Positions 44,971 through 52,886 of a DNA stretch of 64,000 bases are shown piece after piece. The notes below the pieces were generated by a model. The model was not told the origin of the DNA. It ran no database searches and saw only the letters and a program-made list of their open reading frames with translations. Both the position numbers and the translations under genes were made by a program. Position 1 is the first letter of the stretch; each line of letters opens with the position of its first letter. The stretch is from assembly GCA_963841405.1 (NCBI GenBank), contig CAWJCM010000007.1, positions 62,001-126,000 of the forward strand, in the 5' to 3' direction. This stretch comes from DATBLE01 sp963841405 (lineage in GTDB: Bacteria > Actinomycetota > Thermoleophilia > Gaiellales > Gaiellaceae).

Positions 44971-46012
44971 CTCGACCTCGGGTCGAAACGGCGAGGACGA
45001 TCTTGCCGAAGTGCTCACGGCGCTCCATGACCTCCATCGCCTCCCGCGCCTGGTCGAGCGGGAAGACCTTGTAGACGAGCGGCTCGATCAGCCCGCGGGC
45101 GGCCAGGTCGAGCACCTTCTCGATCTCCCAGCGGTCGTAGACGAACGAGCCGATCACCTGCTTCTGGCCGCGGAAGAACGGGATGATGTCGAAGGGGACG
45201 ACCTCGCCGGAGTGGCCGCCGCAGATCACCAGGCGGCCGTCCTTTGCCAGGGAGTCGAGCCCCTTCTGGAAGAGCTCGCCGCCGACGTGCTCGAAGACGA
45301 GGTCGACGCCGCGGCCGTCGGTGGCGCGCATCACCTCCTCGACCACGTCCTGCGTCGCGTGGTTGATCCCCACGTCCATCCCGAGCTCGCTCGCCCGGGC
45401 GAGCTTCTGGTCGGAGCCCGCGTTGCCGATCACGAACGCGCCGGCCAGATGCGCGAGCTGCACGGCGGCCGAGCCGATACCGCTGCCGACCGAGTTGATC
45501 ATCACGCGCTCGGCGGGTGCGAGCCGCCCGCGCGTGAACAGCATGTGCCAGGCGGTGCCGAAGGCGATCTGCGTGGCGGCGGCGGCCTCGTCGCCCAGCG
45601 AGTCGGGAACCCGGATCAGGTGGCGGACCGAGCAGGCGAGCTTCTCCGCGTAGCCACCCGAGGTGGAGAAGCTGATGAAGCCGGCCGAGGGGCAGAGCGA
45701 CTCGCGCCCGGTGCGGCAGTAGACGCACTCGCCGCAGGTGGCCATCAGGTACGGCATCACCCGCTCGCCGACCTCCCAGCCCGTGACGCCCTCGCCGAGC
45801 GCGGTGATCCGTCCCACCACCTCGACGCCGAGCACGAACGGAGGCTCGACCGGGAAGCGCGACACCCCCTCGCGGACGTCGACGTCGAGGTGGTTCAGCG
45901 CGGAGGCGAGGATGTCGATCGCCACCTCGCCCGGGCCCGGCTCGGGATCCGGCAGCTCCTGGACCTGCAGCACGTCGGAACCGCCGAACTCCTCGAACAC
46001 GACCGCCTTCAC
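44963..46012 (-). CDS. Zinc-binding alcohol dehydrogenase/quinone oxidoreductase (MDR family)
   Basis: A 349-residue medium-chain dehydrogenase. The structural zinc site CGECVYCRTGRESLC has four Cys; NAD(P) binding is at INSVGSGIGSAAVQLAHLAG; substrate end HSGEVVPFDIIPFFRGQKQV. First gene of the seven-gene operon, so its substrate is probably linked to hydantoin or acid metabolism. I use GTG 46012 because GGAGGT lies 7 nt upstream; GTG 46027 is an alternative. The promoter is TTGACT-17-CATAAA with a GntR-type operator over the -10. Confidence 0.88.
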   Translation of the reverse strand: MKAVVFEEFGGSDVLQVQELPDPEPGPGEVAIDILASALNHLDVDVREGVSRFPVEPPFVLGVEVVGRITALGEGVTGWEVGERVMPYLMATCGECVYCRTGRESLCPSAGFISFSTSGGYAEKLACSVRHLIRVPDSLGDEAAAATQIAFGTAWHMLFTRGRLAPAERVMINSVGSGIGSAAVQLAHLAGAFVIGNAGSDQKLARASELGMDVGINHATQDVVEEVMRATDGRGVDLVFEHVGGELFQKGLDSLAKDGRLVICGGHSGEVVPFDIIPFFRGQKQVIGSFVYDRWEIEKVLDLAARGLIEPLVYKVFPLDQAREAMEVMERREHFGKIVLAVSTRGRDG

Positions 46013-46050
46013 GCCGGCACCTCCCACTCGGACGACGGGGCTGAGGCCCC

Positions 46051-46079
46051 TTTATGTCTGACTTTCGGACGGGAGTCAA
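46051..46079 (-). promoter_or_regulatory. Promoter and operator of the seven-gene hyu operon
   Basis: On the minus strand TTGACT (46079-46074), 17-bp spacer, CATAAA (46056-46051). The operator (46052-46066; plus-strand core ATGTCTGACTT) covers the -10 box. Confidence 0.7.
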
Positions 46080-46100
46080 GAAAGAGCCGACGGTGTCGAT

Positions 46101-46129
46101 TTGCGCACTGCCCGAATGTCTGACATAAA
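46101..46129 (+). promoter_or_regulatory. Promoter and operator of the five-gene acyl-CoA operon
   Basis: TTGCGC (46101-46106), 17-bp spacer, CATAAA (46124-46129). GAATGTCTGACAT (46114-46126) overlaps the -10, mirroring the divergent hyu promoter 50 bp away. Confidence 0.65.
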
Positions 46130-46135
46130 GCGGAG

Positions 46136-46954
46136 ACGGCTGCGCTCGACCGACTCCGCTCCCTGCTCTTCGCGCCCGGCTCGGACGAGCCGAAGCTGAC
46201 GAAGGCACTCGCCTCGGAGGCCGACGCGGTCGTCGCAGACCTCGAGGACGCGGTCACGCCGGACCGGAAGGACGAGGCGCGCGAGCTCGTGTCGCGGCTC
46301 CGCCCGCCCGTCGTCCGCGTCAACGGCGCCGGCACGCCGTGGTTCGACGACGACCTGGCCGCCGCGCGCGGGCTGCCGCTGGAGGCGCTCGTCCTGCCGA
46401 AGGCGACGCCCGACGCGGTCGCCGCGCTCGGCCCGGACGGCCCGCCGGTGATCGCGATCGTCGAGACGGCGCAGGGCCTGCGGCTTGCCTACGAGACCGC
46501 GTCGAGCCGGCGCGTGGCGGCGCTCCTGCTCGGCGCCGCCGATCTCGGCGCCGAGCTCGGCTGGGAGCCGCGGCCGGACGGGCTCGAGCTGGTCTACGCC
46601 CGCTCGAAGGTGGTGGCCGACTCGGCCGCGGCCGGGATCCGCGCCCCGTTCGACGTCGTCCACCTCGACATCCGGGACGACGTCGGGCTGGAGGCGGCGG
46701 CCCGCTTCGCCCGGTCGCTCGGCTTCCGGGGGAAGGCGTGCATCCACCCGGCGCAGGTCGGCATCGTCAACCGGGTGTTCGGGCCGGACGTCGACAGCGC
46801 CGTCTGGGCGGAACGGGTGCTGGCGGCGGCAGAGGTCGGCGAGCGCGAGGGGCGCGGCGCGGTCGCGCTCGACGGCGAGATGATCGACGCGCCGATCGTC
46901 GACCGTGCGCGCAAGATTCTGTCCGATGCGAAAGGAGGCACCCATGGCGACTGA
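46136..46954 (+). CDS. HpcH/HpaI-CitE-like lyase
   Basis: About 272 residues of the citrate-lyase-beta/malyl-CoA-lyase fold, which cleaves or forms 3-hydroxy-dicarboxyl-CoA. Conserved parts: LRSLLFAPGSDEPKLTKALA, AVVADLEDAVTPDRKDEAR, VRVNGAGTPWF, IAIVETAQGL (Glu), LLGAADLGAELGW and GKACIHPAQVGIVN. No ATG, GTG or TTG occurs in frame between the stop at 46121-46123 and the conserved N-terminus; I placed the start at ACG 46136, which also falls where the promoter predicts the transcript start. A caller would start at GTG 46289 and lose the first strand and the DLEDAV motif. A start-codon mutation or sequence error is possible. Confidence 0.8.
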   Translation, partial: TAALDRLRSLLFAPGSDEPKLTKALASEADAVVADLEDAVTPDRKDEARELVSRLRPPVVRVNGAGTPWFDDDLAAARGLPLEALVLPKATPDAVAALGPDGPPVIAIVETAQGLRLAYETASSRRVAALLLGAADLGAELGWEPRPDGLELVYARSKVVADSAAAGIRAPFDVVHLDIRDDVGLEAAARFARSLGFRGKACIHPAQVGIVNRVFGPDVDSAVWAERVLAAAEVGEREGRGAVALDGEMIDAPIVDRARKILSDAKGGTHGD

Positions 46955-47474
46955 GCACGCGAGCGCGCCGAAGCTCTGGGAAGGCCGGTTCTACGAGGAC
47001 CTCGACGTCGGCGACGTCTTCCGCAGCCGCTTCGGCCGCACCGTCACCGAGTACGACAACATCCTCTTCACCGGGCTGACCCACAACACCAACTCGATCC
47101 ACTTCGATGCCGTGCACGCCGGGCGAACGCAGTTCGGGCAGATCCTGGTGAACAGCACGTTCACCCTCGCGCTGATCACGGGCCTGACGGTGCAGGACAC
47201 GAGCGAGAACGCCGCCGCGAACCTCGCGTGGACCGACATCTCGCTGCCCAACCCGGTCTTCGTCGGCGACACTCTCTGGGCCGAGAGCGAGATCCTCGAC
47301 ACGCGGGAGTCGAAGTCGAACCCGAGCGTCGGGATCGTCTCGATGCGCTGCCGCGGGATCAATCAGCGCGGCCAGGTCGTGATCGAGTACCGCCGCACGT
47401 TCATGCTCTACAAGCGCTCGGCGCCGGAGGTGGAGCGCAGCTTCCCCGGCACCGGCGAGGACTGGAGGGTGTGA
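46944..47474 (+). CDS. MaoC-family (R)-hydratase
   Basis: A 176-residue hot-dog-fold enoyl-CoA hydratase. FYEDLDVGDVFRSRFGRTVT, EYDNILFTGLTHNTNSIHFD (the Asp/His hydratase motif region) and FGQILVNSTFTLALITGLTV match MaoC proteins paired with CitE-like lyases, such as mesaconyl-CoA or itaconyl-CoA hydratases. ATG 46944 has a strong GGAGG site 6 nt before it. It overlaps the lyase gene by 11 nt. Confidence 0.9.
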   Translation: MATEHASAPKLWEGRFYEDLDVGDVFRSRFGRTVTEYDNILFTGLTHNTNSIHFDAVHAGRTQFGQILVNSTFTLALITGLTVQDTSENAAANLAWTDISLPNPVFVGDTLWAESEILDTRESKSNPSVGIVSMRCRGINQRGQVVIEYRRTFMLYKRSAPEVERSFPGTGEDWRV

Positions 47475-48841
47475 TGGCCACCGCAGCGGAACGGTTCGCG
47501 GCCTTCGCCCTGGAGCTCGACGCCGTACCCGAGGAAGTGGTCGAGGCGGCCAAGCTGCACGTGCTCGACGTGCTCGGCTGCGGCCTGGCGGCGCACGGCC
47601 TCGGCATCGCCGGCCAGGGCCGGCAGGCGATGACGGAGCTGGGCGGCGAGCCCGAGTCCTCGGTGATCGGGCTGGACACCGCCCTGCCGGCGCCCAATGC
47701 GGCGTTCGCGAACGCGATGCTCTGCCACGGCCTCGACTTCGACGACACGCACTCCGACTCGGTCTCGCACGTCAGCACGGTCGTCGTCCCGGCCGCGGCG
47801 GCCCTCGCCGAGGCGCGCGGCGCCGACGGGCGCGAGCTGCTGACGGCGATCGTCGCGGGAAACGAGATCGTCACCCGCATCGGCATGGCGACGCCGGGAG
47901 CGTTCCACCGGCGCGGGTTCCACCCGACGGCGATCTGCGGGATCTTCGGGGCCACCGCCGCCGCCGCACGGCTGCGCGGTCTCTCCGTCGCCGAGACGGC
48001 CAGCGCGCTCGGCATCGCCGGCAGCATGGCCTCGGGCCTGTTCGCCTACCTCGACGACGCCACCGCGACGAAGCCGATCCACCCGGCGTGGGCGGCGCAC
48101 GGCGCGCTCGTCGCCGCGCGGCTCGCCTCGCTCGGCGCCGAGGGCCCGCCGGGCGTGCTCGAGGGCCGCTTCGGCCTCTACCACGCGTTCGTCGACACGC
48201 GCATCGACCTCGAACCCCAGCTCTCCGACCTCGGCGGGCGCTGGGAGACGCCGCGGATCGCGTTCAAGGCCTTTCCCGCCTGCCACTTCATCCACGGCTC
48301 GCTCGGCGCGACCGCGTCGCTCGTCGGCTCGGTCGACCCGGACGACGTCGAGGAGATCCTCGTCACCGTGCCCGAGGCAGGCGTCTCGCTCGTGCTCGAG
48401 CCGGCCGAGGCGAAGGTCGCGCCGCGCACCGACTACGAGGGCAAGTTCTCGCTCCAGTACTCGACCGCGGCGATGCTCGTGCACGGCCGCGTCGGCCTGG
48501 CCACGTACACACCGGAGGCGCTGGCCGACGAGCGGGTGCTCAGCCTCGCCCGGAAGGTTCGCTACGAGACCAAGGAGTACGCCTCGTACCCGGCCGCGTT
48601 CCCCGGCGGCGTGCGGATCGTCCTACGCGACGGCGAGACGCTCCACGCCGACCTGCCGCACCAGCTGGGTGCGCCCGAGAACCCGATGAGCGCGGAGCAG
48701 GTGCGGGCCAAGTTCAGAGAGAACGCCGCGCTCGCCGGCGGCTCGTTCGAGGCGCTCGAGGAGGCCGTGCTCGATCTCGAGCACCGTGACGACCTGCGCG
48801 CCGTGCTCTCACAGCTCGGCTGCCATGCGGTCCCCGCATGA
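47474..48841 (+). CDS. MmgE/PrpD-family protein
   Basis: A 455-residue member of the 2-methylcitrate dehydratase/cis-aconitate decarboxylase family. AAKLHVLDVLGCGLAAHGLG, MLCHGLDFDDTHSDSVSHVS, HRRGFHPTAICGIFGATAAA, LGIAGSMASGLFAYLDDATA and KPIHPAWAAHGALVAARLA are conserved. It would dehydrate or decarboxylate a tricarboxylate-like acid. Starts at TGATG with the MaoC gene and ends in ATGA with the acyl-CoA dehydrogenase gene, so all are coupled. Confidence 0.9.
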   Translation: MATAAERFAAFALELDAVPEEVVEAAKLHVLDVLGCGLAAHGLGIAGQGRQAMTELGGEPESSVIGLDTALPAPNAAFANAMLCHGLDFDDTHSDSVSHVSTVVVPAAAALAEARGADGRELLTAIVAGNEIVTRIGMATPGAFHRRGFHPTAICGIFGATAAAARLRGLSVAETASALGIAGSMASGLFAYLDDATATKPIHPAWAAHGALVAARLASLGAEGPPGVLEGRFGLYHAFVDTRIDLEPQLSDLGGRWETPRIAFKAFPACHFIHGSLGATASLVGSVDPDDVEEILVTVPEAGVSLVLEPAEAKVAPRTDYEGKFSLQYSTAAMLVHGRVGLATYTPEALADERVLSLARKVRYETKEYASYPAAFPGGVRIVLRDGETLHADLPHQLGAPENPMSAEQVRAKFRENAALAGGSFEALEEAVLDLEHRDDLRAVLSQLGCHAVPA

Positions 48842-50010
48842 CCACCACCGAGGCTCAGGACGAGATCGTCGCCGCCGTCCGCAAGTGGGTCGAGCGGGAG
48901 GTCTACCCGGTCGCCTCCGACTACGAGCACGCCGACGAGTACCCGGAGCCGCTGGTCGAGGGCATGAAGCGGATGGGCCTCTTCGGCGTCACCATCCCGG
49001 AGGAGTACGGCGGTCTCGGGCTCGACCTGCTCACCTACGTGTTGATCCAGATCGAGCTCTCCCGCGGCTGGATGTCCCTGTCCGGCGTCCTGAACACACA
49101 CTTCATCTCGGCCTGGATGATCAGGACGTACGGCACGGACGAGCAGCGGCAGCGCTACCTGCCGCGGATGGCCACGGGAGAGCTGCGCTTCGCCTACTCG
49201 ATGACGGAGCCGCACGCGGGCTCGGACGTCCAGGCGATCCGCACCCGAGCGGTTCGCGACGGCGACGGCTACGCGATCACGGGCCAGAAGATGTGGGCGA
49301 CGAACGCGCTCCGGGCGGGCGCGATCATGCTGCTCGCGGTCACCGACCCGGGCGTCGAGCCCAGGCACCGGGGGATGACGGCGTTCGTGGTCGAGAAGGA
49401 GCCAGGCCGGGCTTCGCAGCCCGGCCTGGAAGTGAGCGCTCCGCTCATGAAGCTGGGGTACAAGGGCGTCGAGTCCGTCGAGCTGTCGTTCGACGGCTTC
49501 CGCGCCCCCCGCTCTAGCGTTCTCGGCGGCGAAGCCGGCGAGAACGCAGGCTTCGCCTACTTCATGGGCGGGATCGAGCTCGGCCGCGTGAACATCGCCG
49601 CGCGCGCCGTCGGAATCGCCACGCGGGCGTTCGAGGAGGCGATCGGCTACGCCCAGCAACGCGAGGCGTTCGGCAAGCCGATCGCGCAGCACCAGGCCGT
49701 CCAGCTGAAGCTGGCGCAGATGGCGACGAAGATCGAGGCCGCCCGCCTGCTGACGATGCAGGCGGCGAGGAAGAAGAGCGCCGGCGAACGCGCCGATCTC
49801 GAGGCCGGCATGGCCAAGCTGTTCGCGACCGAGACCGCCGAGGAGGTCGCGCTCGAGGCGATGCGGATCCACGGCGGGGCGGGCTACTCGCAGGAGCTCG
49901 TCGTCGAGCGGATCTACCGCGACGCCCCGGTGCTGATCCTCGGCGAGGGCTCGAACGAGATCCAGCAGCTGGTGATCGCGCGCCGGCTGCTCGAGCGCTA
50001 CGCGGTCTGA
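48838..50010 (+). CDS. Acyl-CoA dehydrogenase (with catalytic Glu)
   Basis: A 390-residue FAD acyl-CoA dehydrogenase. GVTIPEEYGGLGLDLLTYVL, YSMTEPHAGSDVQAIRTRAV, GYAITGQKMWATNALRAGAI and the C-terminal LILGEGSNEIQQLVIARRLL carry the FAD/substrate motifs and the catalytic Glu. It introduces an alpha-beta double bond in an acyl-CoA. ATGA overlap with the PrpD gene and TGATG overlap with the next dehydrogenase gene. Confidence 0.93.
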   Translation: MTTTEAQDEIVAAVRKWVEREVYPVASDYEHADEYPEPLVEGMKRMGLFGVTIPEEYGGLGLDLLTYVLIQIELSRGWMSLSGVLNTHFISAWMIRTYGTDEQRQRYLPRMATGELRFAYSMTEPHAGSDVQAIRTRAVRDGDGYAITGQKMWATNALRAGAIMLLAVTDPGVEPRHRGMTAFVVEKEPGRASQPGLEVSAPLMKLGYKGVESVELSFDGFRAPRSSVLGGEAGENAGFAYFMGGIELGRVNIAARAVGIATRAFEEAIGYAQQREAFGKPIAQHQAVQLKLAQMATKIEAARLLTMQAARKKSAGERADLEAGMAKLFATETAEEVALEAMRIHGGAGYSQELVVERIYRDAPVLILGEGSNEIQQLVIARRLLERYAV

Positions 50011-51173
50011 TGGACTTCGCGCTGCCGCCGGAGCTGGACGAGATCCGCCTCGGGGTGCGCGAGCTCTGCGCCGGCTTCCCGGGCGAGTACTGGCGCGCGC
50101 TCGAGCCCGACCGCTACCCGGAGGAGTTCGTCGCGGCTCTCACGGAGCAGGGCTGGCTGGCCGCGCTGATCCCGGAGGAGTACGGCGGGGCGGGGCTGTC
50201 GCTGACGGCGGCGAGCGTGATCCTCGAGGAGATCAACGCGTCGGGCTGCAACGCAGGCGCCTGCCACGCGCAGATGTACGTGATGGGCACGATCCTGCGC
50301 CACGGGTCCGAGGCGCAGAAGCAGCGGTACCTGCCGCGGATCGCCGCCGGCGAGCTGCGACTCCAGGCCTTCGGCGTCACCGAGCCGACGGTCGGCTCCG
50401 ACACGACGTCGATCCAGACCACGGCCGAGCGCGTCGACGGCGGCTACGTGGTCCGCGGCCAGAAGATCTGGACCTCGCGTGCCCTGCACTCCGACCTGAT
50501 GCTGCTGCTCGCGCGCACGACGCCCGCCGACCACGTGGAGAAGCGGACGGAGGGGCTCTCGACGTTCGTCGTGGACATGCGGAAGGCGCTCGAGGCGGGA
50601 ACGATGACGATCCGCCCGATCAGGACGCTGATGAACCACGCGACCACGGAGATCTTCCTCGACGGGGTCGAGCTGCCCGGGGACGCGCTCGTCGGCGAGG
50701 AGGGCAAGGGCTTCCCCCACATCCTCGACGGGATGAACGCCGAGCGGGTGCTGATCGCCGCCGAGTGCATCGGCGATGGCCGCTGGTTCGTCGAGAAGGC
50801 GTCCCGCTACGCGTCCGAACGGGTCGTCTTCGGCCGGCCGATCGGCCAGAACCAGGGCGTCCAGTTCCCGATCGCCCGCGCGTGGGCGTCGGTCGAGGCG
50901 GCAGACCTGATGCGCTACAAGGCCGCGTGGTTGTTCGACCAGGGGCTGCCCTGCGGCCCCGACGCGAACACGGCGAAGCTGCTCGCCTCGGAGGCGTCGT
51001 GGGCGGCGGCGAACGCCTGCCTGGACACCCACGGCGGCTTCGGCTTCGCGGCGGAGTACGACGTCGAGCGGAAGTTCCGGGAGACGCGCCTCTACACGGT
51101 CGCGCCGGTCTCGAACAACCTCGTGCTCGCCTTCATCGGCCAGAACGTGCTGGGGATGCCGCGGTCGTACTAG
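50010..51173 (+). CDS. Acyl-CoA dehydrogenase homologue lacking the usual catalytic Glu
   Basis: A 387-residue acyl-CoA dehydrogenase. ALIPEEYGGAGLSLTAASVI, FGVTEPTVGSDTTSIQTTAE and GYVVRGQKIWTSRALHSDLM are normal, but where the family has EGTSEIQ this protein reads TVAPVSNNLVLAFIG. Either the base sits elsewhere, as in some family branches, or it is a partner subunit of the dehydrogenase encoded just before. About half the proteins in such paired operons form hetero-oligomers in other actinobacteria (general knowledge, not shown here). Last gene of the operon. Confidence 0.88.
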   Translation: MDFALPPELDEIRLGVRELCAGFPGEYWRALEPDRYPEEFVAALTEQGWLAALIPEEYGGAGLSLTAASVILEEINASGCNAGACHAQMYVMGTILRHGSEAQKQRYLPRIAAGELRLQAFGVTEPTVGSDTTSIQTTAERVDGGYVVRGQKIWTSRALHSDLMLLLARTTPADHVEKRTEGLSTFVVDMRKALEAGTMTIRPIRTLMNHATTEIFLDGVELPGDALVGEEGKGFPHILDGMNAERVLIAAECIGDGRWFVEKASRYASERVVFGRPIGQNQGVQFPIARAWASVEAADLMRYKAAWLFDQGLPCGPDANTAKLLASEASWAAANACLDTHGGFGFAAEYDVERKFRETRLYTVAPVSNNLVLAFIGQNVLGMPRSY

Positions 51174-51186
51174 CCTCGAAGGCGGA

Positions 51187-51215
51187 TTGACCCTTCCGGA
51201 TATCCTGGATATCCT
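51187..51215 (+). promoter_or_regulatory. Promoter with tandem GGATATCC operators, second toxin-antitoxin operon
   Basis: TTGACC (51187-51192), 17-bp spacer, TATCCT (51210-51215). Two palindromes GGATATCC (51198-51205 and 51207-51214) sit over the spacer and -10, 9 bp apart centre to centre. ATG 51222 is 6 nt after the -10 box. Confidence 0.7.
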
Positions 51216-51221
51216 GAGACC

Positions 51222-51467
51222 ATGGCCAAGGTGCTGGTCTCGCTGCAGGACGGGCTTCTGCGTCGCCTCGACCGCATCGCCAAGGCGCGCGGTCTCTCGC
51301 GCAGCGCCTACCTCGCAGAGCTCGCCGAGCGGGACGCGGCGCGGGTCGAAGGCCCGGGCGCGAGTCGAGCCGCGCGGCGTGCACTCTCCCGGCTGGACGA
51401 ACTCTTCACAGGTGGTTCGTCGGAGGACTCGACGACCGCGATCCGGGCGGAACGCGACAGCCGGTGA
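51222..51467 (+). CDS. Ribbon-helix-helix (CopG-like) antitoxin
   Basis: An 81-residue antitoxin. AKVLVSLQDGLLRRLDRIAK and ARGLSRSAYLAELAERDAAR form the ribbon-helix-helix DNA-binding domain; the tail is disordered and would bind the toxin. It overlaps the PIN gene as GTGA. The tandem GGATATCC sites upstream are the expected RHH operator layout (two dimers side by side). Confidence 0.85.
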   Translation: MAKVLVSLQDGLLRRLDRIAKARGLSRSAYLAELAERDAARVEGPGASRAARRALSRLDELFTGGSSEDSTTAIRAERDSR

Positions 51468-51877
51468 ACGGCGTCGTCCTCGACGCATCGGTCATCCTGA
51501 AGTGGTTCCGGGGCGACGGCGAGCGGCACCTTGGCCCGGCGCGATCGCTCCGCACGGCCTACGAAGCGGGCGAGTTCATCGTGTTCGCGCCCTCGCTGCT
51601 CGGCCTCGAGCTCCTCAACGTCGCCGGGCGGCGCTGGCAGTGGCAAGAGAGCGATCTCGCTGACCTCGCAGCCTCCATCGACGACCTCGGCTTCGAGGTG
51701 GTCGAGCCGGATCTGCTGCGGGTCGCCTACTGGACGGCGCGGGGCCTGACCGCGTACGACGCGGCGTACGTCACGGTCGCCGAGGCGAGCGAGACGCGAC
51801 TCGTCACCGACGACGACCTCATCGTCGCGGTAGCGCCCGGAGTCGCCGCCGCGCTCGCCGAGGCGCCCCAGGGCTGA
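51464..51877 (+). CDS. PIN-domain ribonuclease toxin (VapC-like)
   Basis: A 137-residue PIN nuclease. Active-site acids: Asp in VVLDASVILKWF, Glu in SLLGLELLNVAGRRW, Asp in LTAYDAAYVTVAEASETRLV and TDDDLIV. It is unlike the PIN protein at 35.8 kb in both sequence and partner, so the two modules were gained separately. Starts at GTG 51464, coupled to the antitoxin gene. Confidence 0.88.
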   Translation: MNGVVLDASVILKWFRGDGERHLGPARSLRTAYEAGEFIVFAPSLLGLELLNVAGRRWQWQESDLADLAASIDDLGFEVVEPDLLRVAYWTARGLTAYDAAYVTVAEASETRLVTDDDLIVAVAPGVAAALAEAPQG

Positions 51878-51886
51878 CGCCTTTCG

Positions 51887-51958
51887 AGAAGGGACACTGT
51901 CCCCGGCCTTCCGCCCGCACCGCCGAAGGGCACGGTCAGACTGAAGTCTGACCCTTCT
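51887..51958. repeat. 72-bp palindromic repeat element forming the end of the CobW gene
   Basis: Terminal inverted repeats AGAAGGG (51887-51893) and CCCTTCT (51952-51958) enclose two internal palindromes, GGGACACTGTCCC (51891-51903) and GGTCAGACT-GA-AGTCTGACC (51934-51953). REP-doublet layout. Its right end supplies the last codons and TGA of the CobW-type gene. Confidence 0.7.
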
Positions 51959-52886
51959 GCAAGGCGGCGCGGTTGAACGCCTCGAGCGACCACTCCAGCT
52001 CCTCGCGGGTGAACCCGCGCCCGATGAAGACGATGCGCGAGCGGTGGTCGTCGTCCGACCACTCGTCGAGATGAACCGGCGGGTGGACGACGTGCTGCAC
52101 GCCGTTGATCACGAGCGGCCCCTCCGCGCCGACGTTCAGGAGCCCCTTGACGCGGAGCACGTCGCTGCCCCGGGCCTGGAGCAGCATCGTCAGCCAGATC
52201 CCGAACGCGGTCCAGTCGAGCGGGTCGTCGAACATGAGCGTGCAGGCATTGACGTCGCCGTGGCCGGAGCCGTCGACGGCAGGGGCAGACCTCAGGTCCG
52301 TCCCTGCAGTTGCGAAGAGCGCTGCCGGCTCGACCTCGCCGAACGATGCCTCGAGGACGTCTGCCGACGGATTGAGGCGCTCCAGGATCGCGGGAATATC
52401 ACCGGCGTCACGTAGATCCGTCTTCGTCACCACCAGCGTGTCCGCCGCGGCGGCCTGCCTCACGGACTCGGGGGCAGGCAGCCCGTTCACCGCGTCCACG
52501 GTCGTGACCACGCGCTCCAGCTCGAAGTGATGCTTGACGACCGGGTCGCCGAGCAGCGTGTAGAGGATCGGCGCCGGATCGGCGACGCCGGTGGTCTCGA
52601 CCACCACGCGCCCGAACGCCGGGATCTCGCCGCGGTCGCGCCGCGACAGCAGATCGCGCAGCTCGTCGGCGAGGTCGCCACGCAGCGTGCAACACACGCA
52701 GCCGTTGCCGAGCACGATGGTGCGCTCGTCCACCCGGCGCAGCAGGTGGTGGTCGATCGCCACCTCGCCGAGCTCGTTGACGATCACCGCCGTCTCGCCC
52801 ATCTCCGGGTGATCGAGCAGCCGGGAGAGGAGCGTCGTCTTGCCGCTGCCCAGAAACCCCGTCAGCAGGACGACCGGCGTCTTCAC
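51936..52886 (-). CDS. CobW/COG0523-family metal-chaperone GTPase
   Basis: A 316-residue G3E GTPase. Walker A GFLGSGKTT is at residues 10-18, the metal-binding CxCC in VLGNGCVCCTLRGDLAD, the switch region VVVETTGVADPAPI, and the guanine motif VVTKTDL; a CobW C-terminal domain ends with VFIGRGFTREELEWSLE. Such proteins deliver metals to enzymes. The last residues (KGQTSV) come from the repeat element. GTG 52886 overlaps the stop of a small Cys-containing gene (GTGA). The nearby deacetylase and creatininase are candidate metal clients (inference). Confidence 0.9.
   Translation of the reverse strand: MKTPVVLLTGFLGSGKTTLLSRLLDHPEMGETAVIVNELGEVAIDHHLLRRVDERTIVLGNGCVCCTLRGDLADELRDLLSRRDRGEIPAFGRVVVETTGVADPAPILYTLLGDPVVKHHFELERVVTTVDAVNGLPAPESVRQAAAADTLVVTKTDLRDAGDIPAILERLNPSADVLEASFGEVEPAALFATAGTDLRSAPAVDGSGHGDVNACTLMFDDPLDWTAFGIWLTMLLQARGSDVLRVKGLLNVGAEGPLVINGVQHVVHPPVHLDEWSDDDHRSRIVFIGRGFTREELEWSLEAFNRAALQKGQTSV

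Noticed and set aside
46289..46954. CitE-like gene starting at GTG 46289
   Set aside because: This would remove the conserved N-terminal strand and the DLEDAV motif, which are clearly encoded upstream in the same frame.
51934..51953. GGTCAGACT..AGTCTGACC as a sixth site of the GAATGTCWGACATTC operator
   Set aside because: It is a 20-bp palindrome with a different centre, belongs to a REP-type element with terminal repeats, and lies at a gene end, not before a start.
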